The position numbers were made by a program, and so were the translations under genes. Under the pieces are notes generated by a model. It searched no databases and was not told the origin of the DNA. It saw only the letters and a program-made list of their open reading frames with translations. Of a stretch of DNA of 64,000 nt, positions 1 to 9,298 are shown in pieces. The first letter of the stretch is position 1. Every line of letters begins with the position of its first letter. This stretch comes from Streptomyces kaniharaensis (GTDB lineage Bacteria > Actinomycetota > Actinomycetes > Streptomycetales > Streptomycetaceae): NCBI RefSeq assembly GCF_009569385.1, contig NZ_WBOF01000002.1, positions 434,001 to 498,000 on the forward strand, read 5' to 3'.

Positions 1-1
1 G

Positions 2-763
2 GTCCACGCCCAGACCTGGCTCGACGACCTGCACAACGACCGCAGTCAGCCGGCCGACGTCCGTGCCCTGACCACGCGCATGCTCTCCGATGCCAAGCGA
101 GCGGTGGACGACACCCACCGGAGACTGGAAATCCGCGCCGAGCTGATCGGGGGCGGCGAGCCTGTCGACGTGCTGGTCGACGCGGCGGCCGACGCCCGCA
201 TGCTGGTCCTCGGCTCCCGCGGGCTCGGCGGCTTCGGCGGACTCATGGTCGGCTCCATCGGCCTGGCCGTCACCGCGCGCAGCGAGGTCCCGACCGTGCT
301 GGTCCGCTCCGGCGGGACCGAACGGCCCGACGGGGCCGAGGTCGTCGTCGGCGTCGACACCCGCGAGGCTGCCCCTGACGTCATCGACTTCGCGTTCCGC
401 GAGGCCGAGCGGCGCGGGGCGGTGCTGCGAGCCGTGCACGGCTGGACGCCCCCGCCGGTCTGGGGCTACGCCGGCTGGGTGGCCCCGCAGCCCGAGGCCG
501 AGCAGTTCCGGGAGATCGAGGACGAACTCTTCACGCTGGCGATGACCGGCTGGCAGGAGAAGTACCCCGAGGTCACGGTGGTCCAGGACAGCAGGATCGG
601 AAGCGGCGCCGCGGCCCTGGTCGACGCCTGCGCCGACGCGGACCTTGTCGTGGTGGGCCGCCGACGCCGCCCACAGCACCACGGCGGCATGCGGCTCGGG
701 CCGGTCGCCCACGCCGTGCTCCACCACGCGCAGCCCCCGGTCGCCGTCGTCCCGCACGACTGA
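2..763 (+). CDS. Universal stress protein, two UspA domains (5' end outside window)
   Basis: The reading frame is open from the first codon (base 2), so the true start lies upstream and the N-terminal domain is incomplete. The visible part is about 253 aa. The first domain ends with a nucleotide-binding style stretch (VLGSRGLGGFGGLMVGSIG) followed by SEVPTVLVR. The second domain begins at VVVGVDTREAAPDVIDFA and ends with VVVGRRRRPQHHG and PVAVVPHD. UspA tandems of this size (about 290 aa when complete) are common in actinomycetes and bind ATP in the cytoplasm under hypoxia or stationary phase. A perfect hairpin follows the stop. What is seen: two Usp repeats. Role in stress is family knowledge. 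Confidence 0.9.
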   Translation, partial: VHAQTWLDDLHNDRSQPADVRALTTRMLSDAKRAVDDTHRRLEIRAELIGGGEPVDVLVDAAADARMLVLGSRGLGGFGGLMVGSIGLAVTARSEVPTVLVRSGGTERPDGAEVVVGVDTREAAPDVIDFAFREAERRGAVLRAVHGWTPPPVWGYAGWVAPQPEAEQFREIEDELFTLAMTGWQEKYPEVTVVQDSRIGSGAAALVDACADADLVVVGRRRRPQHHGGMRLGPVAHAVLHHAQPPVAVVPHD

Positions 764-779
764 ACCCACCCACCGCATC

Positions 780-820
780 GAGGGCGGTGGACCGCGGCAC
801 GCCCGGCGTCCACCGCCCTC
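780..820 (+). terminator. Rho-independent-like terminator after the Usp gene
   Basis: Perfect 13-bp inverted repeat, GAGGGCGGTGGAC (780-792) and GTCCACCGCCCTC (808-820), with a 15-nt loop, 17 nt after the Usp stop codon. There is only a short T-rich tail, as is usual in streptomycete terminators. Confidence 0.75.
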
Positions 821-1094
821 TTCCCGTGCCCAGGCTTACGCCGAACATCCGAAGGCGTCCGCCGGACCCGGCTCGAGTTCCCGGCCGCCGACGCGGCCGG
901 TCAGCTGTTCCTCCTGACTGCCCCGGCCCGCTTGGAATGCGACGTTCTCTGAGCACCCGACCGGTGGAGAGCGCCGTGTACGGCTCGTTGCCCCGGGACA
1001 GCCGTACTGGTCCAGCCGTCGCGCAGACCGCGCATCACGACCCCGCCGAACATGGACCGACCCCGGCCTTCGACACCTACCGGACAGAGAGCTC

Positions 1095-1380
1095 AAGAAC
1101 TCCACCGGCACGGGGCGGACGGCAGCCGGGACGGCGCCGGCCAGTGGGTAATCAACCGCCCCCGCTCCGCCCCCGGGGGCCGGGCCCTCCCGGTCCCGCT
1201 GGAGTGCCGCCCGCTGGAATGCCACAACGTCGTCCTCACCCCGGCAACACCACCGCGGTGGCCGCCGAGGCCGAGCGCCTGGACGCCCGGCTCCGATCCC
1301 GCCCGGTCTGTCACCGCTGCTGCACGCCGACCTCACCCGGCGCCGCGACGCGATCCACGCTGCGCTGTTGTCACTTGGTG
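1095..1380 (+). pseudogene. Frameshifted C-terminal remnant, possibly of a site-specific recombinase
   Basis: Three adjoining plus-strand frames join into one protein-like string: DGAGQWVINRPRSAPGGRAL and ECHNVVLTP in one frame, NTTAVAAEAERLDARLRSRP in the next, then LLHADLTRRRDAIHAALLSL in the third, running to the 3' end of the convergent GH9 gene. The string resembles the tails of large actinomycete recombinase-type proteins as I remember them; that identity is an inference. No start codon or upstream portion is visible. The rest of 821-1370 shows no convincing gene. Confidence 0.35.
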
Positions 1381-3335
1381 TTGGCCTCGGCGTTCTGGGG
1401 GGTGGAGGTGGAGAGGGTGAAGGCAAGCAGGGCTGTGGCGGTGAAGTCGTCCGCGGATTCGACCGTCTGCCAGGCTCCTACATGGTCCATGTAGCCGCTG
1501 CCGCGTCCGTCGAAAGCCGCGAAGGGGTTGCCCTGGTTCGTCGGGCACTTGCGCATGGCGGGGAAGGAGTTGAGGTCCTTGAGCTTGGCAGCGGCGTTGG
1601 GGCCGTTGACGACACCGCCCAGCAGGATGTCGCCTTCCCCGTCGAGGTCACCGGCGAGGTTGGCGGCCTGGTGCTCGGGGCAGTGCGGGAAGGTGGTGCC
1701 TGCCCCGATGACGAAGGAGGAGCCCCAGGCGTTGGCGCCCAGCGTCCAGTTGCGCTGCTGGGTGGCGAAGGCGTCATAGCGGGAGTCTCCGGTCACGCGG
1801 TGGTACAGCTGGGCGGTGGCGGCCAGACCGAAGGTGTGGGGCACGGAGTCGAAGTCGGTGTAGACGGCGCCGGCTCGGAACGGGTCGCGGGCCGCGCGGG
1901 AGCTGCCGTCGTCGAGCTGTCGCTTGAGGTCGGCGACAAGCTGGCTGCTGGTCACCTCTGTGTTCGGGGCGCCATAGTTGAGGAGCTTGGCGAGGTCGGC
2001 GTGTGCGAGTGCGCTGACGTCGCCAAGCCCCAGGGTGCCCTTGGTGTCGGAGTTGATGTACTGGTTGGCCCAGTGGCCGGCTTGCTTGATCCAGTCGGCT
2101 GCCCGGTTGTCGCCGAGGGCCTGGCCGGCGAGGGCCAGCTCGCTGGCGCCGAATTCCATGTCGTCCTGCCAGGATGCCTCGGGATAGAACCCGTGGGGGA
2201 AGGCAGTGACCAGCTGGTCACCGGGTGCCGTATTGGCGAGTTCGTAGATGTGTGCGGCCTTTTCCAGCTCCGCGTGTGCCCGGTCCGGGTTGTCTGCCGC
2301 GTCCAGCTGGGCGGCCAGGGCGAAGGTCGCGGCGACGCGCCCGGCGAGGTTGGGGCTGATCTGTTTGCCGGGGGGTGCCGCACGGAAGACCGGTCGGTGC
2401 TTGATCAGGTAGTTCGGGTCGCCGGGCTTGACCTGGAGGGCGTCGTCGGCCTCGGGCAGGCGCCAGATGTCGTGATCGGAGCGGATTTTGCCGCTGCCGT
2501 CGTCCGTGTCGCCCTTGCCGAGACCGACCTGCACGTAGAGGGTGCGGGACTCGTCGTCCCACATCTTGTCGAGCCAGTCCAGCCCGTGGCGGCTCTCGGC
2601 GGCCAGCTCCTTCCCACCGACGGGCATGGCCCGCTGCGCGAGCAGCAGACTCGCGGTGGAGTAGGAGGCGGTGTGCGTGAACTTGAGGAAGTCACCGGCA
2701 TCGTTCCAGCCGCCGGAGACGTCGACCGGGCCGTCGACCGGCTTGAGGGGCGCCAGCAGAACCTTCTCGTCCGCGTCGTAGGCGGGGGTGTCGTACACGG
2801 TGGCCTGGCGGTCCGCCAGGTGTGAGGGCTTGCGTCGCAGCTCGGTGGGAACGACGTTGGCTCCGTCGCGCTGGGCCTGAAAAAAGCGGACGTTGTCCTG
2901 GATGAGCTTGCCGAACAGTTCGTCCGCGGGAGCGATGTGGAACTGCGGGGAGGTCGCACTCACGGGCCCGAACACCTCCACCCGGTAGTCACCGGGCTCG
3001 GTGAGGCGGGACAGGTCCAGGGTGTGAACGGCCTTGTAGGTGCTGTTCCACCCGCCGGTGGAGGCCCCGACCTTGCCGCTCAGCACTTCCTTTCCGGAGG
3101 CGTCCCGCACCCGGAAGGACGCCTTGGACGCGGAGGCGGAGGTCATGAGGTAGGCCTGCTTGGCCTCACCGGACGTGTAGCCGACCTGGTCCACGCGCAC
3201 TACGGCGCGAGGTGCTGCGGACGTGGAGGCCGCTGCGGTCGTTCCCTGGGCGGACTGGATGCAGCAGACCGCGAGCACGGTGGTCGCCACGCCGACAGCG
3301 GTCATGCCGATGACGCCGGCACCTATTTTTTCCAT
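1371..3335 (-). CDS. Secreted glycoside hydrolase family 9 (cellulase-like)
   Basis: 654 aa. An N-terminal hydrophobic segment (residues about 5-30) acts as signal peptide or anchor. It is followed by an Ig-like cellulase N-terminal domain (about 44-135, with VRVDQVGYTSGEAKQAYL) and a GH9 (alpha/alpha)6 catalytic domain. The GH9 motif GGWNDAGDFLKF (about 208-219) supplies the paired catalytic-base aspartates (D212/D215). GAGTTFPHCPEHQ matches the substrate-binding P-x-H-H region, and TVESADDFTATALLAF near the C-terminus carries the probable acid Glu (about 626). GH9 enzymes cleave beta-1,4-glucans by inversion; exact substrate is not readable. Single gene on the minus strand, no carbohydrate-binding module seen. 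Confidence 0.88.
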   Translation of the reverse strand: MEKIGAGVIGMTAVGVATTVLAVCCIQSAQGTTAAASTSAAPRAVVRVDQVGYTSGEAKQAYLMTSASASKASFRVRDASGKEVLSGKVGASTGGWNSTYKAVHTLDLSRLTEPGDYRVEVFGPVSATSPQFHIAPADELFGKLIQDNVRFFQAQRDGANVVPTELRRKPSHLADRQATVYDTPAYDADEKVLLAPLKPVDGPVDVSGGWNDAGDFLKFTHTASYSTASLLLAQRAMPVGGKELAAESRHGLDWLDKMWDDESRTLYVQVGLGKGDTDDGSGKIRSDHDIWRLPEADDALQVKPGDPNYLIKHRPVFRAAPPGKQISPNLAGRVAATFALAAQLDAADNPDRAHAELEKAAHIYELANTAPGDQLVTAFPHGFYPEASWQDDMEFGASELALAGQALGDNRAADWIKQAGHWANQYINSDTKGTLGLGDVSALAHADLAKLLNYGAPNTEVTSSQLVADLKRQLDDGSSRAARDPFRAGAVYTDFDSVPHTFGLAATAQLYHRVTGDSRYDAFATQQRNWTLGANAWGSSFVIGAGTTFPHCPEHQAANLAGDLDGEGDILLGGVVNGPNAAAKLKDLNSFPAMRKCPTNQGNPFAAFDGRGSGYMDHVGAWQTVESADDFTATALLAFTLSTSTPQNAEANTK

Positions 3336-3669
3336 GCCCGCAGGCTGCCAGCGGCTTCATGAGGCGATCATGAGGAAGGCAACAGCACCTGGAGCTCCCA
3401 TGCCACGTCGACGCTCGTGAAGCCGCCTTCGACGGCATCCTGGTGCTTCAGTACCGGTCGAGTGAGGCCGTCCGTCGGCTCGCCGTCCCCGCGCCGCACC
3501 TTGCTCCGGTGACCGGCGCTGCTCTTCGGGCCTCGACGGCCTCCCGAGCGCGAACCGGCATCCACCGGTCCACTTCGGGGATGCCTAGACCCATCAAAGC
3601 CGCATAATCTACTCCCATCACCGTGACCCAGTCTTTCGCGATCTTTCCGACCAAGTCGGCTCCCCGGTC

Positions 3670-3843
3670 ATGCGCGTATTGGTCCTTGAGGACGACCCAG
3701 AGCTTGGCCCGGCGATCACCAGAGGCCTGCGCGAAGCCGGCTTCGCCGTCGACTTCGCCGGCGATCTCGCCGAGGCTGACTTCAAACTCGCCGTCCCTGA
3801 TCGCCGACCGCACTCTGCCCGATCGCCCGTATCAGCGGCCTAA
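3670..3843 (+). pseudogene. Truncated response-regulator receiver domain
   Basis: 57 codons starting MRVLVLEDDPELGPAITRGL, a typical OmpR-family receiver start with the acidic pair EDD. Homology holds to ADFKLAV, then breaks. The expected phosphorylation-site string DRTLPD appears in a different frame (3804-3821), so there was an internal deletion with a frame change. The DNA-binding domain is absent and no kinase gene is adjacent. A degraded two-component regulator. Confidence 0.7.
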
Positions 3844-3949
3844 TCGGGGTTTTGACACCCTTCAGGCGTCGAAGGCGGCCGTGCGTCGGCAGGCCGGGGG
3901 CCGTTCTCGACGACCCGTTCTTGATGGTGAGGCAGTTACTCCCGGCAGG

Positions 3950-5215
3950 TCACTTCTTGACGAAGCTCGCCCAGTCCGGTGCCTGGCCCGGATCCAGGGT
4001 GCGCAGCCGGGCGAGCACGCTGGGGTCCTGGACGTCCAGCCAGTCGGCGAGTTCCTTGAACGAGACGCAGCGCACGTCCGGCTTCGTGCAGGCGGTCCGC
4101 ATCACGTCCTCGACCGCCTTCATGTAGATGCCGCCGTTCCAGGTCTCGAAGTGGTTCCCGATGAACAGCGGTGCCCGGCTGCCGTTGTAGGCCCGCTCGA
4201 AGCCGTTGAGGTAGCCGTCCCGGGTCTCCTTCTCCCAGCCCGGGTACTTCGACGTGTCGTCCGACGGGTTGTCGCCGGACTGGTTGGCCATGAGGTTGAA
4301 GTCCATCGAGAGGAACTGGAAGTTCTTTTTGGGGTACGGGAGTTGCTGCAGAGGGAAGTTCCAGATGCCGTTCGTCCTGGTCGGCCATATCTGGAACTCG
4401 CCCGGCGAGCTGGCGTCGTAGCGCCAGCCCAGCTGCTTCTCGACCGGCAGCAGGTTGGTCTGCCCCTCCAGGCACGGCGCCCGGCCGCCGACCAGCTCCT
4501 TCTGGTAGTCGAAGGGTAGCGGCGGGATGTCGTTGTATCCGGTGTTGGTCTTCCAGTTCTCCACGAAGGAGTAGGCCTGCTGGGTCTCGCTCAGCCACTC
4601 GGAGCTGCTCCAGGTGTCGCCGCCGCCGGGGGCGGGCTTGCAGAAGTGCCCGTTGAAGTGGGTGCCGATCTCGTCGCCGTCCGCCCAGGCCTGCCGCAGC
4701 TGCGCGAGGGTGTCCTTGATGTGCTGGTCGGTCGGGAGGTCGATGGCCGAGGTGCCCACCGGGTGCTGGGGCGGGTGGTAGAGGTAGCGCTTGGATTTGG
4801 GCAGCAGGTAGATGCCGGCCAGGAAGAACGTCATCTGGGCGTTGCTCTGCTCCGCCACCTGGAGGAAGTGCGAGAACAGGCGCTCGTCGCCCTCCAGCGC
4901 GCCGTCCCAGGAGAAGACCACGAACTGCGGCGGCTTTTCGCCCGGCTTCAGCTTCTGCGGCACTAGCTGCTTGGGCTCCGGTCCGGTGTCGGAGGTGGAC
5001 CCGTCACCGAGCACGTGGACCGTGCCGTCCCACGTCTGGCTGGCCGAAGGGCTCGGACGGCCGGCCTCCGGGCTGCTCGGCACGGCACTCTCCGGCGTCG
5101 CCCCGGCGGCCCCCGGATGGCCGCCCGGGCCCGGCGTGGCGGGAACCAGCGCGAGCACGGCCGCTAGTCCGATGCCACCGCTCAGCAGCAGCGTGGTACG
5201 ACGGGTGGTCTTCAT
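3950..5215 (-). CDS. Secreted polysaccharide-deacetylase-like protein
   Basis: Start chosen at ATG 5215 (MKTTRRTTLLLSGG), giving 421 aa; AGGAACGAGG lies upstream, and longer readings add a non-signal-like leader. Residues about 8-27 form a signal peptide, followed by a Pro/Ser-rich linker. The core carries VVFSWDGALEG, AQMTFFLAGIYLLP, DGDEIGTHFNGHFC and GWRYDASSPGEF, the order of motifs in NodB-type deacetylase folds: the SWDGA site in place of TFDDG, then H-x3-H. It therefore belongs near the metal-dependent carbohydrate esterase 4 group; substrate unknown. It lies 87 nt downstream of the TIGR03943-type gene on the same strand, so cotranscription is possible. Confidence 0.7.
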   Translation of the reverse strand: MKTTRRTTLLLSGGIGLAAVLALVPATPGPGGHPGAAGATPESAVPSSPEAGRPSPSASQTWDGTVHVLGDGSTSDTGPEPKQLVPQKLKPGEKPPQFVVFSWDGALEGDERLFSHFLQVAEQSNAQMTFFLAGIYLLPKSKRYLYHPPQHPVGTSAIDLPTDQHIKDTLAQLRQAWADGDEIGTHFNGHFCKPAPGGGDTWSSSEWLSETQQAYSFVENWKTNTGYNDIPPLPFDYQKELVGGRAPCLEGQTNLLPVEKQLGWRYDASSPGEFQIWPTRTNGIWNFPLQQLPYPKKNFQFLSMDFNLMANQSGDNPSDDTSKYPGWEKETRDGYLNGFERAYNGSRAPLFIGNHFETWNGGIYMKAVEDVMRTACTKPDVRCVSFKELADWLDVQDPSVLARLRTLDPGQAPDWASFVKK

Positions 5216-5302
5216 TGTCAACCTCGTTCCTGGAAGTGATCTCCCTATGGGGGAGACGCCGATGGCAGTCACATCCGTCGCCCGCACGGATGGTGACGAC
5301 TT

Positions 5303-6061
5303 TTACTCGTACGGATCGCGCGGCTGGGGAACTGCCGTCACCTGGGCCGCGTTGAGGGCCGGCACGGCATCAGACCGGGCCTGCGCCGGGTCCGGCTGCC
5401 AGACTCCGGTCACCTCCACCCAACTGTTCGTCGGCGGCATCGGCATGCCGCGGATCTCGACCTTGTAGGTCACCGCGTCGGCCGCGCAGCAGCTGATCAC
5501 CAGACGGGTGACGTACCAGCCACCGCCGCTCTTCGGCATGACGAAGCCCAGCAGCTTCACCCGACGCCCCAGCAGCGGTTCGGTGGTGTCCCACGCGGCC
5601 CGGACGTCGAACTCGGCCAGCGGCAGCGGGAGCGGATCGCCGGTCGGCAACGGCGGGAAGCCGGTGGCGGCCGTGTCGGGCTTGGCCATGGTGTTCCCGG
5701 CGTGCTGGGCGGTGTAGGGGCCGAGGGCGGGCGGGGAGACCAGCAGGATGGCGATCACCGGGAGGATGAGCAGCCAGGCGATCCGCAGGCCATGGCTGTG
5801 GCCGTGGGCATCGTGGCTGTTCGCGTCGTGGCCGTGGACGTCGTGGCCGTGGACGTCGTGGTCCCCATCCGCACGCCGGGCCGCGCGCAGCGCCACTGCG
5901 GCGGTCAGCACACCCAGCAGCACGACCACCACTCCGGCGGCGATCAGGTACGGCCGCAGCGCCGCCCGTACGTAGCGCAGATAAGCGTCGCTGAGGAGCG
6001 AGATCCGCAGCACCGCGGTGCCCAGCAGCACCAGCAGGATCGCCTGCGCCTCACGCCTCAT
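5303..6061 (-). CDS. TIGR03943-type membrane protein with His-rich loop, partner of DUF318 permease
   Basis: 252 aa from MRREAQAILLVLLGTAVLRI. Two to three N-terminal membrane segments (about 5-22 and 35-60, another about 95-112) flank a histidine/aspartate-rich loop made of repeated HGHD units (about 68-92). The C-terminal soluble domain has LGFVMPKSGGGWYVTRL, ISCCAADAVTYKVEI and WVEVTGVWQPD, characteristic of the YcgQ/TIGR03943 family. Its ATG overlaps the permease stop (TGATG), so the two are translationally coupled. The loop and the CC pair suggest metal binding; members of this pair are often found in zinc-responsive gene sets (family knowledge). No clear Zur box was recognised upstream. 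Confidence 0.82.
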   Translation of the reverse strand: MRREAQAILLVLLGTAVLRISLLSDAYLRYVRAALRPYLIAAGVVVVLLGVLTAAVALRAARRADGDHDVHGHDVHGHDANSHDAHGHSHGLRIAWLLILPVIAILLVSPPALGPYTAQHAGNTMAKPDTAATGFPPLPTGDPLPLPLAEFDVRAAWDTTEPLLGRRVKLLGFVMPKSGGGWYVTRLVISCCAADAVTYKVEIRGMPMPPTNSWVEVTGVWQPDPAQARSDAVPALNAAQVTAVPQPRDPYE

Positions 6062-7080
6062 CACAGCCACCACCCCGCCACCGCCGAAGCCGCGACGGCC
6101 ACCGTGAACGTGGTCCCCGAGAAGCGCCAGGCGAAGGACCAGCCGAAGGTGCCGGCCTGCATCGCCACCAGTTTCACGTCCACCATCGGACCGACCACCA
6201 TGAAGGCCAACCGAGCCGCGAGCGGGAACACGCTGAGGCTGGCCGCGACGAACGCGTCCGCCTCCGAGCAGACCGCCAACAGCACCGCCAACAGCGCGAG
6301 CACCAGCACCGAGACGCCGGACAGGTGGGCGACGCCACCAAGCCACTCCCGGGGAACCACCACGTTCAGCGTGGCCGCGGTGATGCCACCGATCACCAGG
6401 AACCCGGCCGCGCGCAGGAACTCGTGCGCGAACGCCGCTCGGAACGCCGTCCACCGCCGCTCCCCGGCTCCCCGCTCCCGCCGCACCGAGGGCCGCAGCC
6501 ATTCCGGCCGACCGAACCGAGCCCACAACCAGCCCACTACGACGGCGGTGACCAGCGAGGCACCGAACCGGGCCAGCACCATCGCCGGCCGGCCGGGGAA
6601 GGCCACCGCAGTCGCGGTGAGCACCACCGGGTTGATCGCCGGCGCGGAGAGCAGGAAAGCCAGCGCGGCGGCCGGCGCCACCCCGCGCGCGATCAGGCCG
6701 TCCGCCACCGGCACCGAGGCGCACTCACAGCCCGGCAGCACCGCCCCGGCCAACCCCGCCGCCGGCACCGCGAGCGCCGCCCGCTTGGGCAGTGCCCGCT
6801 CCAGGAACGAGGTCGGCACCAGCGCGGTGATCGCCGCCGAGAGCACCGTCCCCAGCACCAGGAACGGCACAGCCTGCACGCAGATGGCCACGAAGACCGT
6901 CGCCCAGGCCTGCACCCCGGGGGCGGTGAACCACCCGGCCAGCCACTGCCGCCCCACGAGCAGCAGCACCATGCCGGCCACCAGCAGCTCAAGCGAGCCG
7001 ATCCGCTGCCTGCTGCGCCGCCTGCCGGGTGGCGCCGCCACCGGCTGCGCGACGGCGCTGCCCCGCCCCTGCTCCGTCAT
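6061..7080 (-). CDS. DUF318 (YraQ/YcgR-type) permease
   Basis: 339 aa when started at ATG 7080 (MTEQGRGSAVAQP), which has GGCGGA a few bases upstream; a GTG at 7101 would add seven residues. Eight or so membrane segments; the family hallmark PGCECASVPVADGLI with its paired cysteines lies near residue 135, followed by FLLSAPAINPVVL. It ends with a second helix bundle. Forms a coupled pair with the downstream TIGR03943 gene. DUF318 permeases are thought to move metal or organo-arsenical substrates; the actual cargo cannot be read from sequence. Confidence 0.85.
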   Translation of the reverse strand: MTEQGRGSAVAQPVAAPPGRRRSRQRIGSLELLVAGMVLLLVGRQWLAGWFTAPGVQAWATVFVAICVQAVPFLVLGTVLSAAITALVPTSFLERALPKRAALAVPAAGLAGAVLPGCECASVPVADGLIARGVAPAAALAFLLSAPAINPVVLTATAVAFPGRPAMVLARFGASLVTAVVVGWLWARFGRPEWLRPSVRRERGAGERRWTAFRAAFAHEFLRAAGFLVIGGITAATLNVVVPREWLGGVAHLSGVSVLVLALLAVLLAVCSEADAFVAASLSVFPLAARLAFMVVGPMVDVKLVAMQAGTFGWSFAWRFSGTTFTVAVAASAVAGWWL

Positions 7081-7237
7081 GGCCGTCCGCCACCCCCGCA
7101 CTCCCCGATCACTGTTCCTTGGACCTCTTCCTCAGGCGCATCTACGTCTTCTTGGAGATCAAAGACCCGCTGTGTCCACGTCCCTGGCGTCACCGCCCGT
7201 CCGAGCGGCATGGGATCCCGATTCCAGGCTCGTGGAC

Positions 7238-9298
7238 TCACCCCGCCGGCAGGTCCTTCTCGTAGCTGCTCCAGACGTCCTCCGGGAAGGCGGTTGCCGC
7301 CGCGGACTTGGCCGGGTCGCCCTGCCCGTCCAGCGGCAGCGTCTGCACGCTGCGCGCGTCCAGCCGGAACACGGCGACCGCCGTGGACACCTTGCCGCTG
7401 TAGCCGACGAACCAGCCGGCGGTGTTGTTCTGGGTGGTGCCGGTCTTGCCGGCGACCGGGCGGTCGGGCAGCCGGGCTCCCTGCCCGGTGCCGTGCTGCA
7501 CCGCCTCGGTCAGCGCCGCGTCGACGTGCTGCGCCACCTGCGGGCTCAGCACCCGGGTGGCCGTCGGCCTGTCGAGACCGACGCCGGACCCGTTGCGGGT
7601 GATCCGCAGCACCGAGTACGGGTCGGTGTGCATGCCGCCGGCGGCGAAGGTGCCGTAGGCGTCGGCCATCCGGACAGCGCTCGGGGTGGAGTTGCCGAGC
7701 GAGAATGCCGGCACCTGGGGGCCCATGCTGTCCGGCAGCAGTCCCAGCGAGGTGGCGGTCTGCCGGACCCGGTCCAGGCCGACGTCCAGGCCGAGTTGCT
7801 CCATCGGGCTGTTGGCCGACTGCGCCACCGCCTCCTGCAGGGTGATCGTCCCGAAGGACTTGCCGCCGTCGTTGAGCCCCTTGACGATCTTCCCGTTGCG
7901 GTCCCAGTACGGGCCCTCCGCGGTCTGCATCGGCGCCTGGTCGTCGCCGTTGTAGGTGGTGCTCGGGGAGACGGGCGTGCGGCCGCCGTCCACCTGCCGC
8001 TGCACGCCCTGGCCGAGCCCTGCGGCGTACACGAACGGGGTGAAGGCGGAGCCGGCCTGCACGATCGCCGAATTGGCGTTGTCGTAGCCCTGTTTGAGGT
8101 AGTCGGGGCCGCCGTAGACGGCGAGCACCCGGCCGTCGGTGGCCACCGAGGCGGCGCCCACCCGCAGCTGGTCGTCGGCCTTCAGCCGGCCCGACGCGGC
8201 CTGTACCGCGGCGGTCAGCGCGTTCTCCGCGGGCTTCTCGAAGGTGGTGTAGATCTGGTAGCCGCCGAGGTCGAACTGGGCATCGGTGATGCCAGTGCGC
8301 GAGGTCACGTACTGCCGGGCCATGCCCACCAGGTAGCCGGTCTGGCCGCTGAGGCCAACCTGCTTGGGCGGCGCCTGGGGCTCGGGGAAGGTGGTGTAGG
8401 TCGCCCGCTCGGCCGGGGAGAGCTTGCCGATCTTGACCATGCGGTCCAGGATCCAGTTCCACCGGTCCACCGCACGCTGGTGGTTCGCCGGGCTGATCGC
8501 CGGGTCGTAGAGTCCGGCGCCCTTGAGCAGAGCGGCCAGGAAGGCGCCCTGGCTCGGGTTGAGCTGGGAGACGTCCTCGCCGTAGTAGGCCTGGGCCGCC
8601 CGCTCGATGCCGAAGCCGCCGCGGCCGAACCAGCTGGTGTTGAGGTAGCCCTCCAGGATCTGCTGCTTGCTCAGCTTCCGGTCGAGCTTGACCGACATGA
8701 AGATCTCGGTGAGCTTGCGACCGATGGTCTGACGCTGGTTCAGGTAGGCGTTCTTCACGTACTGCTGGGTGATGGTGGAGCCGCCCTGCGTACCACCACC
8801 ACTCGCCATGTTGTAGACCGCCCGCAGCATGCCCTGGAGGTTCACACCCTGGTCCGAGTAGAAGGTCTCGTTCTCGGCGGCCAGCGCCGCCCACTGCACC
8901 CCCTGCGGGATCTGGCTCAGCGGGATGTCCTCCCGGTTGATGTCGCCGGTGCGAGCCATCTCGGGGCCGTCGGCCCAGAAGTAGACGTTGTTCTGCTGGG
9001 TGGCGAAGGCCTTGAGGTCGGTGGGGATCTTCGTCTCGTGGTAGGCGTAGCAGGCCAGGCCCACCAGGCAGGCGAGGCCGAGCAGTGTGATCCGCAGCAG
9101 GTGCCGCCAGGACGGCAGCCAGCGGCGCAGCCCGGTGCGGTCCGGCCGGGGGTAGCCCTTGGGTCGCCGGGGCTTGCGGCGCTCGGGACGGACCAGGGCC
9201 CGGGCCAGCCGACGCAGCCGCAGCCCGGCCCTCCTGCCCTGGCTCGGACTCCGCTTGGCCTGGTGGCGACTGTTGGCAGGCAATGCGCGCCCCTCCAT
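7238..9298 (-). CDS. Class A penicillin-binding protein (GT51 plus degenerate transpeptidase)
   Basis: 686 aa: basic cytoplasmic N-terminus, one membrane helix (about 66-86), glycosyltransferase 51 domain (about 100-290), then a transpeptidase fold (about 345-640). GT51 motifs ENETFYSDQGV (142-152), QGGSTITQQ (171-179) and KLSKQQILEGYLN are present, so lipid-II polymerisation is expected outside the membrane. In the transpeptidase, SAN (494-496) and KTG (618-620) are intact, but the active-site tetrad SxxK reads SAFT (417-420): the general-base lysine is threonine, codon ACC at 8039-8041. Acylation of the serine should be impaired. Single gene; no operon partner downstream. Confidence 0.9.
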   Translation of the reverse strand: MEGRALPANSRHQAKRSPSQGRRAGLRLRRLARALVRPERRKPRRPKGYPRPDRTGLRRWLPSWRHLLRITLLGLACLVGLACYAYHETKIPTDLKAFATQQNNVYFWADGPEMARTGDINREDIPLSQIPQGVQWAALAAENETFYSDQGVNLQGMLRAVYNMASGGGTQGGSTITQQYVKNAYLNQRQTIGRKLTEIFMSVKLDRKLSKQQILEGYLNTSWFGRGGFGIERAAQAYYGEDVSQLNPSQGAFLAALLKGAGLYDPAISPANHQRAVDRWNWILDRMVKIGKLSPAERATYTTFPEPQAPPKQVGLSGQTGYLVGMARQYVTSRTGITDAQFDLGGYQIYTTFEKPAENALTAAVQAASGRLKADDQLRVGAASVATDGRVLAVYGGPDYLKQGYDNANSAIVQAGSAFTPFVYAAGLGQGVQRQVDGGRTPVSPSTTYNGDDQAPMQTAEGPYWDRNGKIVKGLNDGGKSFGTITLQEAVAQSANSPMEQLGLDVGLDRVRQTATSLGLLPDSMGPQVPAFSLGNSTPSAVRMADAYGTFAAGGMHTDPYSVLRITRNGSGVGLDRPTATRVLSPQVAQHVDAALTEAVQHGTGQGARLPDRPVAGKTGTTQNNTAGWFVGYSGKVSTAVAVFRLDARSVQTLPLDGQGDPAKSAAATAFPEDVWSSYEKDLPAG

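Noticed and set aside
7102..7237. Zur box upstream of the DUF318 permease
   Set aside because: No TGaaAACGATTTTCA-like palindrome could be seen in the leader region.
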